Both the position numbers and the translations under genes were made by a program. Positions 1 to 7,929 of a stretch of DNA of 64,000 bases are shown here, in pieces (position 1 is the stretch's first letter; each line of letters begins with the position of its first letter). The DNA comes from Campylobacter armoricus (lineage in GTDB: Bacteria; Campylobacterota; Campylobacteria; Campylobacterales; Campylobacteraceae). The stretch lies in contig NZ_CP053825.1 of assembly GCF_013372105.1 (NCBI RefSeq), positions 124,001 through 188,000 of the forward strand, given 5' to 3'. Below the pieces are notes generated by a model. It was not told where the DNA came from, made no database searches, and saw only the letters and a program-made list of their open reading frames with translations.

Positions 1-427
1 AAGTATGTTTGATATGAGGGTAGTTAAATAAAATTTTAAGTTGAGCTGTATTGATATTTGGTGGGTAAAATAAAATGAGTTTTTCTTTTTGTAAAAGAGT
101 AGTAAAATCAAATAAATGAAAAGCAAGATATAAAATTTCTAATTCTTCTTCAAAAACTATAATATGCTTTAGGTGTTGATTTTTTAAAAGTTCTATAAAA
201 AAAATTCCATCACCAAAACCATAAAAAAATAACACTGGATATAGATTGAATTTTTCAAAGTCAAAAGAGTGGTTTTTATCTAAAAAGATTTGATTTTGTG
301 TATCAAAAATTTTATTATCTATAAGTTGAAATCTTTGAGTGCTGGTTAATTTTCTTAGATTATAGGCTAATATTTGATCAACTTCAAAAAGAGCTTGGGT
401 GTTTTTTAAAAATAATTCTTTATTCAT
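1..427 (-). CDS. Maf-family flagellin glycosylation protein, N-terminal part only
   Basis: This is an open minus-strand frame starting at ATG 427 and running off the window, giving the first 142 residues. The segment YPVLFFYGFGDGIFF and the following VFEEELEILYLAFHLFDF match the N-terminal region of the complete Maf encoded at 483-2372 (YPVLYFYGFGNGILY), so it is a diverged paralogue in tandem. Maf proteins are thought to transfer pseudaminic or legionaminic acid onto flagellins in the cytoplasm. No poly-G tract is present in the visible part, unlike the neighbour. It has its own TATAAT box just upstream. The catalytic DUF115 region lies outside the window, so function rests on the N-terminal resemblance and tandem position. 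Confidence 0.82.
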   Translation of the reverse strand, partial: MNKELFLKNTQALFEVDQILAYNLRKLTSTQRFQLIDNKIFDTQNQIFLDKNHSFDFEKFNLYPVLFFYGFGDGIFFIELLKNQHLKHIIVFEEELEILYLAFHLFDFTTLLQKEKLILFYPPNINTAQLKILFNYPHIKHT

Positions 428-449
428 TTAAAATCCAAATTTTTATTTT

Positions 450-455
450 ATTATA
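450..455 (-). promoter_or_regulatory. -10 box for the partial maf gene
   Basis: The minus strand reads GATATAAT 23 bases upstream of the ATG at 427, in an AT-rich spacer after the stop of the upstream Maf. A TATAAT box without a clear -35 is typical for Campylobacter sigma-70 promoters. It suggests this maf can be transcribed independently of the pseI-maf pair. Confidence 0.5.
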
Positions 456-482
456 TCAAAACTACATATGTTTTATAAAATA

Positions 483-2372
483 TCAAAGTGAAGCATTTTT
501 TATTCTAAAAATTTGCTTTTGGAGATTTTTATTTATCAGTTCTTTTTCTAAATTGATAATATTTTTTTCAAGACTTTCTTGTAGTTTTTTTATATGACCT
601 ATTATAAGTTCTAACCATTCTAAATGCTCTTTAATCCAAAGATAATTTTTGTTAAAAACATCTTCTTTTGTTTTAGGATTTAATACATAAATTCGAGCTA
701 AGTTAAGTTCAAATTGAGTATTTAAAGGATTAAGTAATTCTTTTAAAACTTTTATTTTTTCAAATTTAATTTTAAAACAATCTAACTCTTTAATTAATGA
801 TGAAAAGTTCTTTTCATCATTTCCCATAAAATTTAATCTATTTGATAGATCAAGACATTCTATACTTAAAGATTTACATAGCTTTATGACTTGGTGAATT
901 TTATAAAATGCCTTTAGCATTAATTCTTTTTGTTTATTTTCATTTAATTTTTCAAGTTTTACAAAAGGCTTATTAAGTTTTTTTGTTAGAAGTTGTTCGC
1001 ATACTTGTTTGAAAGGTTTTTCTATGGTGTGATTGATTCTAGCTCCACCTTCAGTGCAATTATAGGTTGTGATATGTGTGCTAGAAGAAATAAAAAATTC
1101 TAACATTTGTTTAAAAATCATCCAAGTTTCATGTGTTTTAACCAAACCATCTCCACCATAAGCTAAAACTTCTTCATGCTCATAACTAGTGCTTTCGTAA
1201 TTTGCACTATAGTGATATTCTTTAGGATGAGAAGAACCATCTTTTGCATAGGCTAAGTCTTGTCCTATAAAAATGATATTTTCAAATTCTAAATTTAGAG
1301 CTAAAAAATATGCCATAGTTGCTACACTTGGAGATGAATGCAAACTACCAAATTTTTTTAATCCAAGATGATGAGTAAAACCTGAACTTCTTTGTAAAAA
1401 CACAATTGTATGATTTTTATTTAAAAATGTAATTGTATTTTTATGAACAACATTAGCCAATACAAACACTATATCTTTATCAAATTCTTTAAAATCATTA
1501 TTAAAAAATTCACTTGTAACTTCAGTTCTTTCCAAAGATAAAACATAATCAGGTTTTATATCATATTTTGCTAGTATAGGATAAGCACTATCAGCACAAA
1601 TTATACTAGCATAATTAGCATATTGTTTTAACAAAGGAAGTTGTTTGATTAAAGAAGGTCCAGTTGAAACTATAATAGCATTGTTTGCTTGTTTTTTTCT
1701 TTTTAAACATAATTGCTTAAAAGAATGATTACTAATAATTTTAGGTAAATTATAGATAAAATTTTCTATACCCATTAGAGCATCTTGGGAAGAATTTCCA
1801 TTACTTAATACAATTTGCTTGATGTGTTCTTGTATTGTTATATTGAGTTTTAAAATATCTTCTTGATATTTTTCATAATAATCACAATGAATATCTAAAA
1901 AATACACACGCAAGAAATTAAAAAAAGGGTTGTTGAAAAAAAGCATTTGAAAATCAATCGCTTTTAAATCATTAGTATCCAAAACAATCAAAGCATTATT
2001 TTTTAATTCTTCACTAAAATCTATATAATGAAAACTTAAATAAATAAATTCTAATTCTTTTTCAAAAACAACAATCTTTTGTCTGTTTTTATTTTGTAAA
2101 AGAGCTTTATATAAAATTCCATTTCCAAATCCATAAAAATAAAGCACAGGATATAAAAGATATTTATCATTGTATAAATTTAATTTTTCATTTAATTGCA
2201 AAAGCACATCTTCATAAAGCCTATACCCCCCCCCATTATTTATAAAATTAATATCTAAAGGATCATTGCCTATAATTACTCTAAAATGATTTTGTTGAAA
2301 ATTTTTTAATTTTTCTTTTAATGGTATGTTATTTAATGCGTTTATGTTTTTTTCAAATAAAGTTTTTTGCAT
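483..2372 (-). CDS. Maf motility accessory factor, phase-variable (copy 1)
   Basis: 629 residues of the Maf/DUF115 (MAF_flag10) family, which in Campylobacter modifies flagellins with nonulosonic acids. Visible motifs are IIVSTGPSL in the nucleotide-sugar fold (about residue 233), LSLERTE, and IIFIGQDLAYAKDGSSH. Residues 47-49 (GGG) are encoded by a run of nine G, which is in frame here, so the gene is ON. It starts two bases after the pseI stop behind the Shine-Dalgarno AAGGAT, so it is co-transcribed with the sugar synthase that supplies its substrate. Long stretches are identical in DNA to the Maf at 53375-55294, interrupted by divergent patches (residues 135-146, about 175-190, about 308-355, about 430-445, about 495-560 and the extreme C-terminus). 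The exact acceptor and sugar cannot be read from sequence. Confidence 0.93.
   Translation of the reverse strand: MQKTLFEKNINALNNIPLKEKLKNFQQNHFRVIIGNDPLDINFINNGGGYRLYEDVLLQLNEKLNLYNDKYLLYPVLYFYGFGNGILYKALLQNKNRQKIVVFEKELEFIYLSFHYIDFSEELKNNALIVLDTNDLKAIDFQMLFFNNPFFNFLRVYFLDIHCDYYEKYQEDILKLNITIQEHIKQIVLSNGNSSQDALMGIENFIYNLPKIISNHSFKQLCLKRKKQANNAIIVSTGPSLIKQLPLLKQYANYASIICADSAYPILAKYDIKPDYVLSLERTEVTSEFFNNDFKEFDKDIVFVLANVVHKNTITFLNKNHTIVFLQRSSGFTHHLGLKKFGSLHSSPSVATMAYFLALNLEFENIIFIGQDLAYAKDGSSHPKEYHYSANYESTSYEHEEVLAYGGDGLVKTHETWMIFKQMLEFFISSSTHITTYNCTEGGARINHTIEKPFKQVCEQLLTKKLNKPFVKLEKLNENKQKELMLKAFYKIHQVIKLCKSLSIECLDLSNRLNFMGNDEKNFSSLIKELDCFKIKFEKIKVLKELLNPLNTQFELNLARIYVLNPKTKEDVFNKNYLWIKEHLEWLELIIGHIKKLQESLEKNIINLEKELINKNLQKQIFRIKNASL
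1459..1801 (-). repeat. Near-identical block shared with 54381-54723
   Basis: This 343-base block has the same 52922 offset as the start-proximal block and shows only two differences by eye, at 1601 and 1727. They change Ile to Phe and His to Tyr in the second Maf. It covers the core DUF115 region including IIVSTGPSL. Confidence 0.93.
1971..2372 (-). repeat. 402-base block identical to 54893-55294
   Basis: Every base from 1971 to 2372 matches 54893-55294 at a constant offset of 52922. The first mismatches are at 1970 (c against t) and 2373 (t against g). The right edge coincides exactly with the ATG of both maf genes, so coding sequence is shared while ribosome binding sites and promoters are not. 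Confidence 0.97.
2226..2234 (-). repeat. Poly-C/G tract of nine, phase-variation switch in maf copy 1
   Basis: Nine consecutive C on the plus strand (G9 in the coding strand) encode Gly47-Gly49. Homopolymeric G tracts of 8 to 11 are the classic slipped-strand contingency loci of Campylobacter, and several maf genes are known to carry one. At nine the frame is open; a change of one base would truncate the protein after about 50 residues. Confidence 0.92.
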
Positions 2373-2374
2373 TT

Positions 2375-3409
2375 TTATCCTTTGAAGTGTTTTTCTTTTA
2401 AAGCTTGGGCAAATTCTATATCACAGCTTGCTTTTTTACCTAGTATAATAGGTAAAAACTTAGGGTGCAAACCTAAACTAGGTCTTACGCTTTTTACATT
2501 CTCTTCTGTGAAAATTTCACCTTTTTTTATGTTTTTGCTAGCATATAAGCTTCTTGCAAAATGACGATTTTTTAAAGTTTTTTCATCCATTTTAAATTCT
2601 TTGCTTCCTAAAGCTTGCTCGCTTTGTCGCACCATAGAGCACATTTGCTTAAACTCATTAAAATCAAGGCTAAATTTAGCATCAGCACTATTTAAATTTT
2701 TATCAAGTATAAAGTGTTTTTCAATTACTCTTGCGCCTAGTGCTACAGCTAAAACAGGAGCTAAAAAGCCTTCGCTGTGGTCGCTTAAGCCTATTGTAGT
2801 TTGAAATTTATCTTTTAAGGTTTTTATTATGTTTAAATTTAAATCTTGTATTTGAGAAGGATAGGCCGAAGTGCATTTTAATAAAATTAGATTAGAATTT
2901 GACTCCTGTTTAAAAATTTTTACAATTTCTTCTAATTCTTCTTCATAAGCAATACCCGTAGAAACCAAAGTAGGTTTTTTTTCTTTTGCAACAAGCCTTA
3001 TAAATTCATAATCATTTGCTTCAAAAGAAGCTATTTTGTAAGCTGGTGGATTAAATTGTTTTAAAAAATCTAAATCTTTTTTAGAAAAAGGACTAGAAAA
3101 ACATATAAGCCCTTCGTTTTTAGCACATTCAAAAAGTTTTTTATGCCATTCATAAGGTGTTTTAGCTTCATTGTATAATTCATATAATTTGCGTCCATGC
3201 CATAAGCCACCTTCTATAATAAAATCTTTTTTATCAGAATTTAATGTTAAACTATCTGGGGTATAAGTTTGAATTTTGATAGCATCAGCTCCTGCTTTTT
3301 TTGCTGCTTGTATGGTTTTTAAGGCTACTTCAAGACTATTTGCATGATTTGCTGAAAGTTCGGCTATGATAAAAACTTTTTCATCAAGGTTAAAATTTTC
3401 TATAAACAT
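2375..3409 (-). CDS. pseI: Pseudaminic acid synthase PseI
   Basis: 344-residue NeuB-family enzyme that condenses phosphoenolpyruvate with 6-deoxy-AltdiNAc to give pseudaminic acid, the sugar placed on flagellin. The TIM-barrel NeuB domain covers about residues 10-260 with AELSANHANS, the metal-binding histidines in LSDHS (His211) and EKHF (His232). A C-terminal SAF (antifreeze-like) domain follows from ARSLYASKNIKKGE (about 285) to the end. The sequence closely matches C. jejuni PseI (NeuB3) as I remember it, rather than sialic or legionaminic acid synthases. It is immediately upstream of a maf gene, as in C. jejuni. A legionaminic acid substrate is the main alternative. Confidence 0.92.
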   Translation of the reverse strand: MFIENFNLDEKVFIIAELSANHANSLEVALKTIQAAKKAGADAIKIQTYTPDSLTLNSDKKDFIIEGGLWHGRKLYELYNEAKTPYEWHKKLFECAKNEGLICFSSPFSKKDLDFLKQFNPPAYKIASFEANDYEFIRLVAKEKKPTLVSTGIAYEEELEEIVKIFKQESNSNLILLKCTSAYPSQIQDLNLNIIKTLKDKFQTTIGLSDHSEGFLAPVLAVALGARVIEKHFILDKNLNSADAKFSLDFNEFKQMCSMVRQSEQALGSKEFKMDEKTLKNRHFARSLYASKNIKKGEIFTEENVKSVRPSLGLHPKFLPIILGKKASCDIEFAQALKEKHFKG

Positions 3410-3501
3410 TAAAGCCCTTTTTTGTTTAAATAAAAATTTACCATATTTTATATTTTAATTATTAATTATGATTAAAGGTTTATTTAGTAAAATAAATTTA
3501 T

Positions 3502-3517
3502 TATAAGTTTTAAGGAT
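3502..3517 (+). promoter_or_regulatory. -10 box and Shine-Dalgarno of the cheX-like/fliN operon
   Basis: TATAAG at 3502-3507 is followed by AAGGAT at 3512-3517, seven bases before the ATG at 3524. The 114-base spacer is divergent with pseI, and no GG-N10-GC sigma-54 element is seen in it, so these early flagellar genes seem to use sigma-70. Confidence 0.45.
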
Positions 3518-3523
3518 TATGCT

Positions 3524-3946
3524 ATGAATAAAACCCTAGAATATTCAATATATCACTTTTGCGAGCATATTTTGAAGTTGAAAATTATGCCAACTAGTGT
3601 AATTAGAGGTGAGCTTTATGGTGCTTCTATACCTTTATATTTTAAAGATGAAGAGTATAGTTTTTATTTGTTTTTTCAAAAAAAAGCCCTAAATGAAATT
3701 GCACAATTTTTATTACATGAAGATTTAAAAGAAGATGGTTTGGCTGATTTGGTAAAAGAAGTGGCAAATCAAATTATAGGTTATGCTAAAAAGTTACTTA
3801 ATGATACTAATGGCAAAGATGAATATCGTTTAGGTGTTCCTGAATATTTGGGGCGTATAGATGGATTTTCAAAAATAAAACTCAAGGAAAAATTTACTTA
3901 TGAAATGAAAAACGCTCGTTTTAGAATAGGCTATAAAAAACTATGA
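3524..3946 (+). CDS. CheX/CheC-like protein upstream of fliN
   Basis: 140 residues with no signal peptide. The stretch DLVKEVANQIIGYAKKLL contains Glu79-x2-Asn82, which is the catalytic ExxN signature of CheX and CheC phosphatases acting on phospho-CheY; CheX has a single such site. The overall pattern (N-terminal strand region with RGELYGASIPLYF, then the ExxN helix) fits the CheX fold. It overlaps fliN by four bases (ATGA), so the two are translationally coupled. A role in damping chemotaxis signalling at the switch, or as a FliY-like switch accessory, is inferred. No one residue proves activity. Confidence 0.6.
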   Translation: MNKTLEYSIYHFCEHILKLKIMPTSVIRGELYGASIPLYFKDEEYSFYLFFQKKALNEIAQFLLHEDLKEDGLADLVKEVANQIIGYAKKLLNDTNGKDEYRLGVPEYLGRIDGFSKIKLKEKFTYEMKNARFRIGYKKL

Positions 3947-4239
3947 TAGAAGATCATTTAGGATTATTACAATCTTATGAGGATATTTTAGATATAAGTG
4001 TTGATTTTGTTAGTGAGCTTGGCACGACTAATATGAGCGTTAGGGACCTTTTAAAGCTAGAAGTAGGTTCTGTTATAGATCTTGAAAAGCCAGCAGGTGA
4101 AAGTGTAGAACTTTATTTAAATAAAAGAATTTTTGGTAAAGGCGAGGTTATGGTGTATGAAAAAAATCTTGCCATAAGGATTAATGAAATCTTAGATTCG
4201 AAGTCTGTGTTGCAATACTTTAAAAAAGAATTGCAATGA
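3943..4239 (+). CDS. fliN: Flagellar motor switch protein FliN
   Basis: 98-residue SpoA-domain protein that builds the C-ring base of the flagellar switch and docks the export ATPase FliH-FliI. The signature VRDLLKLEVGSVIDLEKPAG followed by VELYLNKRIFGKGEV and LAIRINEIL (residues about 33-85) is typical FliN. It is short because it lacks the long N-terminal extension of enterobacterial FliN. It overlaps the genes on both sides by four bases, forming a three-gene flagellar operon. Confidence 0.93.
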   Translation: MIEDHLGLLQSYEDILDISVDFVSELGTTNMSVRDLLKLEVGSVIDLEKPAGESVELYLNKRIFGKGEVMVYEKNLAIRINEILDSKSVLQYFKKELQ

Positions 4240-5000
4240 AATTTTTATGGTTTTTATTTTTAGTTTTCTTTCCACTTTTTGGTGCGAATATTCTTGATTA
4301 TAATATCTATCCAAGAGATGATAGGGTAGATATTACATTTTCTTTTGATGGCCCTTATGATTTAGGTATTAGCCAAAATAAAAAAGGGAATATTGTGATT
4401 TTTACTTTAAATGCAAAAATTTCAAAAGAAGAAGATAAGACAATTAATTCTAAGATTATAAAAAAAGTTAAAATATTTTCAGAAGGCGAGAAAACATTTA
4501 TTGCTTTAAATATTGGTGATGATGTAGATATAAAAGCTGATACAATCGGTGATAAATTTGGTTTAAGACTACGAGCACAAAAAAAAGATAGTTTTGTATC
4601 ACAAGAACAGCCAGTTTTAAATAATCAAACAACTACGGGAGTAAATATGCAAGAGTATGATTTTACAAATTACATTTTAGTTGTAAGTGTTTTAGTTCTT
4701 TTGCTTATAGTGCTTTGGTTTTTTAAAAATTATTTAAAACAAAAACATCCTATAGATAGAAATTTCAATATGATATTTCAAAGATCTCTTGATAGGAATA
4801 ATCAGCTTATAGTTTTTGAGTATGGGTTAAAACGCTATATAATGATAATTGGAAATTCTAATGTTGTTTTAGAAACTAGTGATGCCTTAGAAAAAAATGA
4901 AAATATAAATTCGCAAAAATCGCAAGAAAAAGATTTTGATTCGTATTTTGAAGCAAATAAACAAAGATTGCAAAATTTAATTTCAAAACAAAATAATTAA
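4236..5000 (+). CDS. FliO-like flagellar export gate assembly protein
   Basis: 254 residues with an N-terminal signal-like segment (MKFLWFLFLVFFPLFGA), a periplasmic part of about 120 residues rich in beta pattern, a single membrane span at about 144-164 (LVVSVLVLLLIVLWFF) and a cytoplasmic tail containing LDRNNQLIVFEYGLKRYIMI. That tail pattern and the position after fliN match the FliO described next to fliN in Helicobacter pylori, which has the same extra periplasmic domain. FliO helps assemble FliP rings. The call rests on layout and the tail motif. It overlaps the convergent ppx gene by four bases. Confidence 0.62.
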   Translation: MKFLWFLFLVFFPLFGANILDYNIYPRDDRVDITFSFDGPYDLGISQNKKGNIVIFTLNAKISKEEDKTINSKIIKKVKIFSEGEKTFIALNIGDDVDIKADTIGDKFGLRLRAQKKDSFVSQEQPVLNNQTTTGVNMQEYDFTNYILVVSVLVLLLIVLWFFKNYLKQKHPIDRNFNMIFQRSLDRNNQLIVFEYGLKRYIMIIGNSNVVLETSDALEKNENINSQKSQEKDFDSYFEANKQRLQNLISKQNN

Positions 5001-6493
5001 TTTTTTTGATTAAAGGCTAAAATAATCAGCTTTGGTTTTGATATTTTTTTAATCTCTTCTTTAGAAAAATAAATTTCTTTTTTAGATGAGTAAATATATA
5101 AAGTATAATTTTTTAACTCAAAGTTGAGATTTTCATCTGTATCTTTTGCTAATTTTCTAGCCAATGATAGAATAAAATTAAACCAAATTAAAATATGATT
5201 ATTTGGTAATAATTCTTTATAATGCTCTATTGTTAAAGGATTGATTTTTTTACCATTTGCTTTTAAGAGAGTAGAAATAAGTAAAATTTCTTTATGTGAA
5301 AAACCAAAATGCAAGCCATTTAGTGCCATATATGCACTATGTTCATTTGCAAAGTAAAAATTTATTCTCTCTCCAATATGGGCAAGCTTTGCCGCGTTTA
5401 GAAGATTTTTTTTGTAATTTATATCTATTTTGTGTATGGGTAGGAGTGCTTCAAATATCTTGTTTGCATAATAAGAACTTCTATCAGTATAATCAACGCA
5501 AAAACGATCTTGCAATGACTTTAAGCTAGGATTGAAATTTGGTGGAAAATTAGCATTAAATTTTGAAAAATCCGTTGTTTCGTTTTTGATTTTTGTGTGT
5601 TTGTGAAATATATTTGATAAAAATACCCCTTCTCTTACTCCAACAGCTGAGGTAATGATTGTTTTTGCTCTTAAATTTTTTGCTATGTTTAAAAATATTA
5701 TGCAGCCTTCTTTAATAGTATCAAAACGATCTTTTTTAATATTAAAATCAATTAAATTTTTAGCATTTTGAATTTTTTCTATATAGCTTTTTTCCTTATC
5801 AAAATTGTAACTAAAATTATGAATCATTTTTAAAGGATATGAATTTTTTTTCATAATAGAATTTGATAATGCTCTTAAACTACCACCTATGGCGATGATA
5901 TTGTCATTTTGAAATGATTTTGGAATCTGCAAAAGAGTTTCTTTTATAAATTGCTCTAATGCATCAAATTTTTTCATATCATAATAAAGCTCTTTTAATC
6001 TTACTGTTCCAAGATCCAAAGAAATACAATCAATTATTTTACCATCTTTAATTAAGCATAGTTCTGTAGAGCCTCCACCTATATCTATAGTGGTGGCATT
6101 TTGAATGTTTGATAATAAATTTAAAGTAGCCAATCCACCCAGGAAAGATTCTGTTTTGCCATTAATGCATTTTATATTTAAACCGACATTTTTATTAATT
6201 CTTGTGATAAATTCTTTAGCATTAGGTGCATCTCTTAGGGCAGAAGTTCCAACAACAATAATTTTTCTACATTTTTCTTTAATAGCTTTTTCTTTAAAAT
6301 AAAGTAATGCTTTTTGTGCTTTAAGCATCGCATCTTCTTGAAGAATTTTATTATTATTGTAAGCATTTTCTCCAAGCCTAACTTTTTTTTTGTGCTCACT
6401 ACAAATAAAAAAACCATATCTTGAGGTTCTCTCAAAAATTACCATACGAACAGAGTTAGAACCAAGATCAATTACTGCTGTTTTTTTTGCCAT
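4997..6493 (-). CDS. ppx: Ppx/GppA family exopolyphosphatase/pppGpp phosphohydrolase
   Basis: 498-residue sugar-kinase-fold phosphatase. The N-terminal half carries the phosphate-binding loops DLGSNSVRM (residues 9-17), VVGTSALRDA (81-90) and DIGGGSTEL (138-146), with Glu116 in the position of the catalytic acid. The C-terminal half (about 310-498) is the helical HD-like domain of the long Ppx form. It hydrolyses polyphosphate or pppGpp to ppGpp and so influences stress survival; which activity dominates cannot be told. It starts directly at the stop of the ferredoxin gene, sharing a base, so the two are one transcript. Confidence 0.9.
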   Translation of the reverse strand: MAKKTAVIDLGSNSVRMVIFERTSRYGFFICSEHKKKVRLGENAYNNNKILQEDAMLKAQKALLYFKEKAIKEKCRKIIVVGTSALRDAPNAKEFITRINKNVGLNIKCINGKTESFLGGLATLNLLSNIQNATTIDIGGGSTELCLIKDGKIIDCISLDLGTVRLKELYYDMKKFDALEQFIKETLLQIPKSFQNDNIIAIGGSLRALSNSIMKKNSYPLKMIHNFSYNFDKEKSYIEKIQNAKNLIDFNIKKDRFDTIKEGCIIFLNIAKNLRAKTIITSAVGVREGVFLSNIFHKHTKIKNETTDFSKFNANFPPNFNPSLKSLQDRFCVDYTDRSSYYANKIFEALLPIHKIDINYKKNLLNAAKLAHIGERINFYFANEHSAYMALNGLHFGFSHKEILLISTLLKANGKKINPLTIEHYKELLPNNHILIWFNFILSLARKLAKDTDENLNFELKNYTLYIYSSKKEIYFSKEEIKKISKPKLIILAFNQKN

Positions 6494-6738
6494 TAAATAT
6501 CTTTGTTTTTATGTTTAAGACGAAGTTCGTCAATACTTTCAACATTATCAGGATCAGGTATGATACAATCAACAGGACAAGCTACTATACAGGCTGGTTC
6601 TGAAAATTCATTCACACACTCAGTGCAAAGATCAGGATCTATAACATAAATAGGATCATTATCATAGATTGCTTCATCTGGGCATTCTTCCCTACATGCA
6701 TCACAGGATATACATTCTCTAGTGATTAAAAGTGACAT
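6493..6738 (-). CDS. fdxB: 2[4Fe-4S] ferredoxin, Allochromatium/YfhL type
   Basis: 81 residues with two clusters of cysteines: C10-x2-C-x2-C-x3-CP near the N-terminus and C38-x2-C-x8-C-x3-CP in the second half. The eight-residue insertion between the second and third cysteine of the second motif, plus the short C-terminal extension, mark the Alvin/YfhL-type low-potential ferredoxin. It is a soluble electron carrier whose partner is unknown here. The ATG follows a good AAGGAAAA site. It heads a transcript with ppx downstream. Confidence 0.92.
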   Translation of the reverse strand: MSLLITRECISCDACREECPDEAIYDNDPIYVIDPDLCTECVNEFSEPACIVACPVDCIIPDPDNVESIDELRLKHKNKDI

Positions 6739-6773
6739 ATTTTTCCTTTTTATGAATAATAAAGCTAACTTAT

Positions 6774-6779
6774 ACTATA
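6774..6779 (-). promoter_or_regulatory. -10 box for fdxB, overlapping a divergent -10
   Basis: The minus strand reads TATAGT about 35 bases upstream of the fdxB ATG. The same bases on the plus strand give TATACT (6771-6776), so the element could fire in both directions. The plus-strand direction leads into the hairpin at 6829-6862. Confidence 0.4.
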
Positions 6780-6828
6780 TAAAAACTTATATGTAATTTA
6801 AAAAGGTAAGAAAATTTAAATTTTTGTT

Positions 6829-6862
6829 TTATCAGAATGAAAATTCATTCTGATAATTTTTT
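6829..6862 (+). terminator. Perfect 13-bp hairpin with T-run in plus orientation
   Basis: TTATCAGAATGAA (6829-6841) pairs with TTCATTCTGATAA (6844-6856) and is followed by TTTTTT. The T-run follows only on the plus strand. On the minus strand, where cosR ends at 6861, the hairpin is followed by AACAAAAATTT, a poor terminator tail. It may still stabilise the cosR 3' end. No plus-strand protein gene lies upstream. Confidence 0.6.
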
Positions 6863-7535
6863 AGTTTGTTTTTTTAGGGAAGCAAAAGCGATAACCTCTA
6901 CGACGCACCGTTTCTATAGTAGAGATATTAAGCGGTTTATCCATTTTTTGTCTAATTTGATTGATTGCAACTTCAATAACATTTGGAGTTACTAATTCAG
7001 GTTCCTCCCATATTGCGTCTAGGAGTTGTTCTTTTGAAACAATTTGATCAGAGTGTCTAGCTAGGTGAGTTAAAACTTCAAAAGGTTTACCTTTTAATTC
7101 AATATCTTTACCTTGATAAGTAATTTTTTCTTCATCTGGATCAATAATCAAATCATCTATTTTAATTACATTGGTTCCGCCAAATCTAAGCCTAGCTTCA
7201 ATTCTTGCCATTAAAATATCAAAATCTAAAGGCTTTTTTATATAATCATCAGCACCAGCTTTTAATGCTTTGATTTCATTTTCTTTATTTGCTTTTGAGC
7301 AAATTGCTATTATAGCAGTTCTTGGAGATTTATGTTTTATAACATTAATCAAATCACTTGCATCAGAACTTCCGATTATCCAGTTTGATAACACTAAATC
7401 ATAATGTCTAATACCTATAAAATACTCAGCGTCTTTAAAATTTTCTGAAGTATCACTTTGATATCCAAATTCAGTTAAAGCATTAGATAGTGTTTTGTTT
7501 AGTGATGCTTCATTTTCTACAACTAAAATGCGCAT
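6861..7535 (-). CDS. cosR: Orphan OmpR-type response regulator CosR
   Basis: 224 residues: a receiver domain (1-118) and a winged-helix DNA-binding domain (about 128-222) ending VRRRGYRFCFPK. The phosphoacceptor position is Asn51 (LVLSNWI) instead of Asp, the known hallmark of CosR, an essential phosphorylation-independent regulator of oxidative-stress genes in Campylobacter. I place the start at ATG 7535, because AAGGA lies just upstream and the product then begins MRILVVENEA as in the family; an in-frame start 60 bases earlier is less likely. No kinase gene is adjacent. Confidence 0.95.
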   Translation of the reverse strand: MRILVVENEASLNKTLSNALTEFGYQSDTSENFKDAEYFIGIRHYDLVLSNWIIGSSDASDLINVIKHKSPRTAIIAICSKANKENEIKALKAGADDYIKKPLDFDILMARIEARLRFGGTNVIKIDDLIIDPDEEKITYQGKDIELKGKPFEVLTHLARHSDQIVSKEQLLDAIWEEPELVTPNVIEVAINQIRQKMDKPLNISTIETVRRRGYRFCFPKKTN

Positions 7536-7611
7536 TTTATTCCTTATTGAAGAATTTTTATGCGAAAGCATAGCATAAATTAAGCAAATATTCAAAATTC
7601 TTTAAAAATTT

Positions 7612-7929
7612 TTAATATTTTTTGACGATACTTGCTCCAACAAGTGCGTTTTTTATAACATCTGGTTTATAGCAAGTAATGCTTATAAATTTAAGCTTTT
7701 TATGATATTTTTTTATGCTTTTGCATAGATATTTTAAAGATTTTTCTATAGTTTTAAATTTTTTCTTTTTGTAAATTATTTCAATTTTTTCGCATAATTT
7801 AGCATAATCTAAAAAATTTTTACTTTTTGCTTCTAATTCTATAAGAACTTTTTGTTCTTGAATTCTCTCATAGTCCAAAAGACCTATAATACATTTAAAT
7901 TCTAAATTTATTTTTATATGACTTTGCAT
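7612..7929 (-). CDS. folB: Dihydroneopterin aldolase FolB
   Basis: 105 residues, slightly shorter than the usual 115-120. It opens with SHIKINLEFKCIIGLLDYER, the IxxxxxxGxxxxER pattern of FolB (Ile and Glu-Arg near the pterin pocket), and has the tetrahydrobiopterin-fold ending FISITCYKPDVIKNALVGAS. The enzyme splits dihydroneopterin to 6-hydroxymethyl-dihydropterin and glycolaldehyde in folate synthesis. The product is the substrate of FolK, partly encoded at the far end of this window. The start overlaps plsY by 16 bases. Confidence 0.85.
   Translation of the reverse strand: MQSHIKINLEFKCIIGLLDYERIQEQKVLIELEAKSKNFLDYAKLCEKIEIIYKKKKFKTIEKSLKYLCKSIKKYHKKLKFISITCYKPDVIKNALVGASIVKKY

Noticed and set aside
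7536-7595. Longer N-terminus for CosR (20 extra residues)
   Set aside because: The added residues match nothing, and AAGGA is placed properly for ATG 7535.
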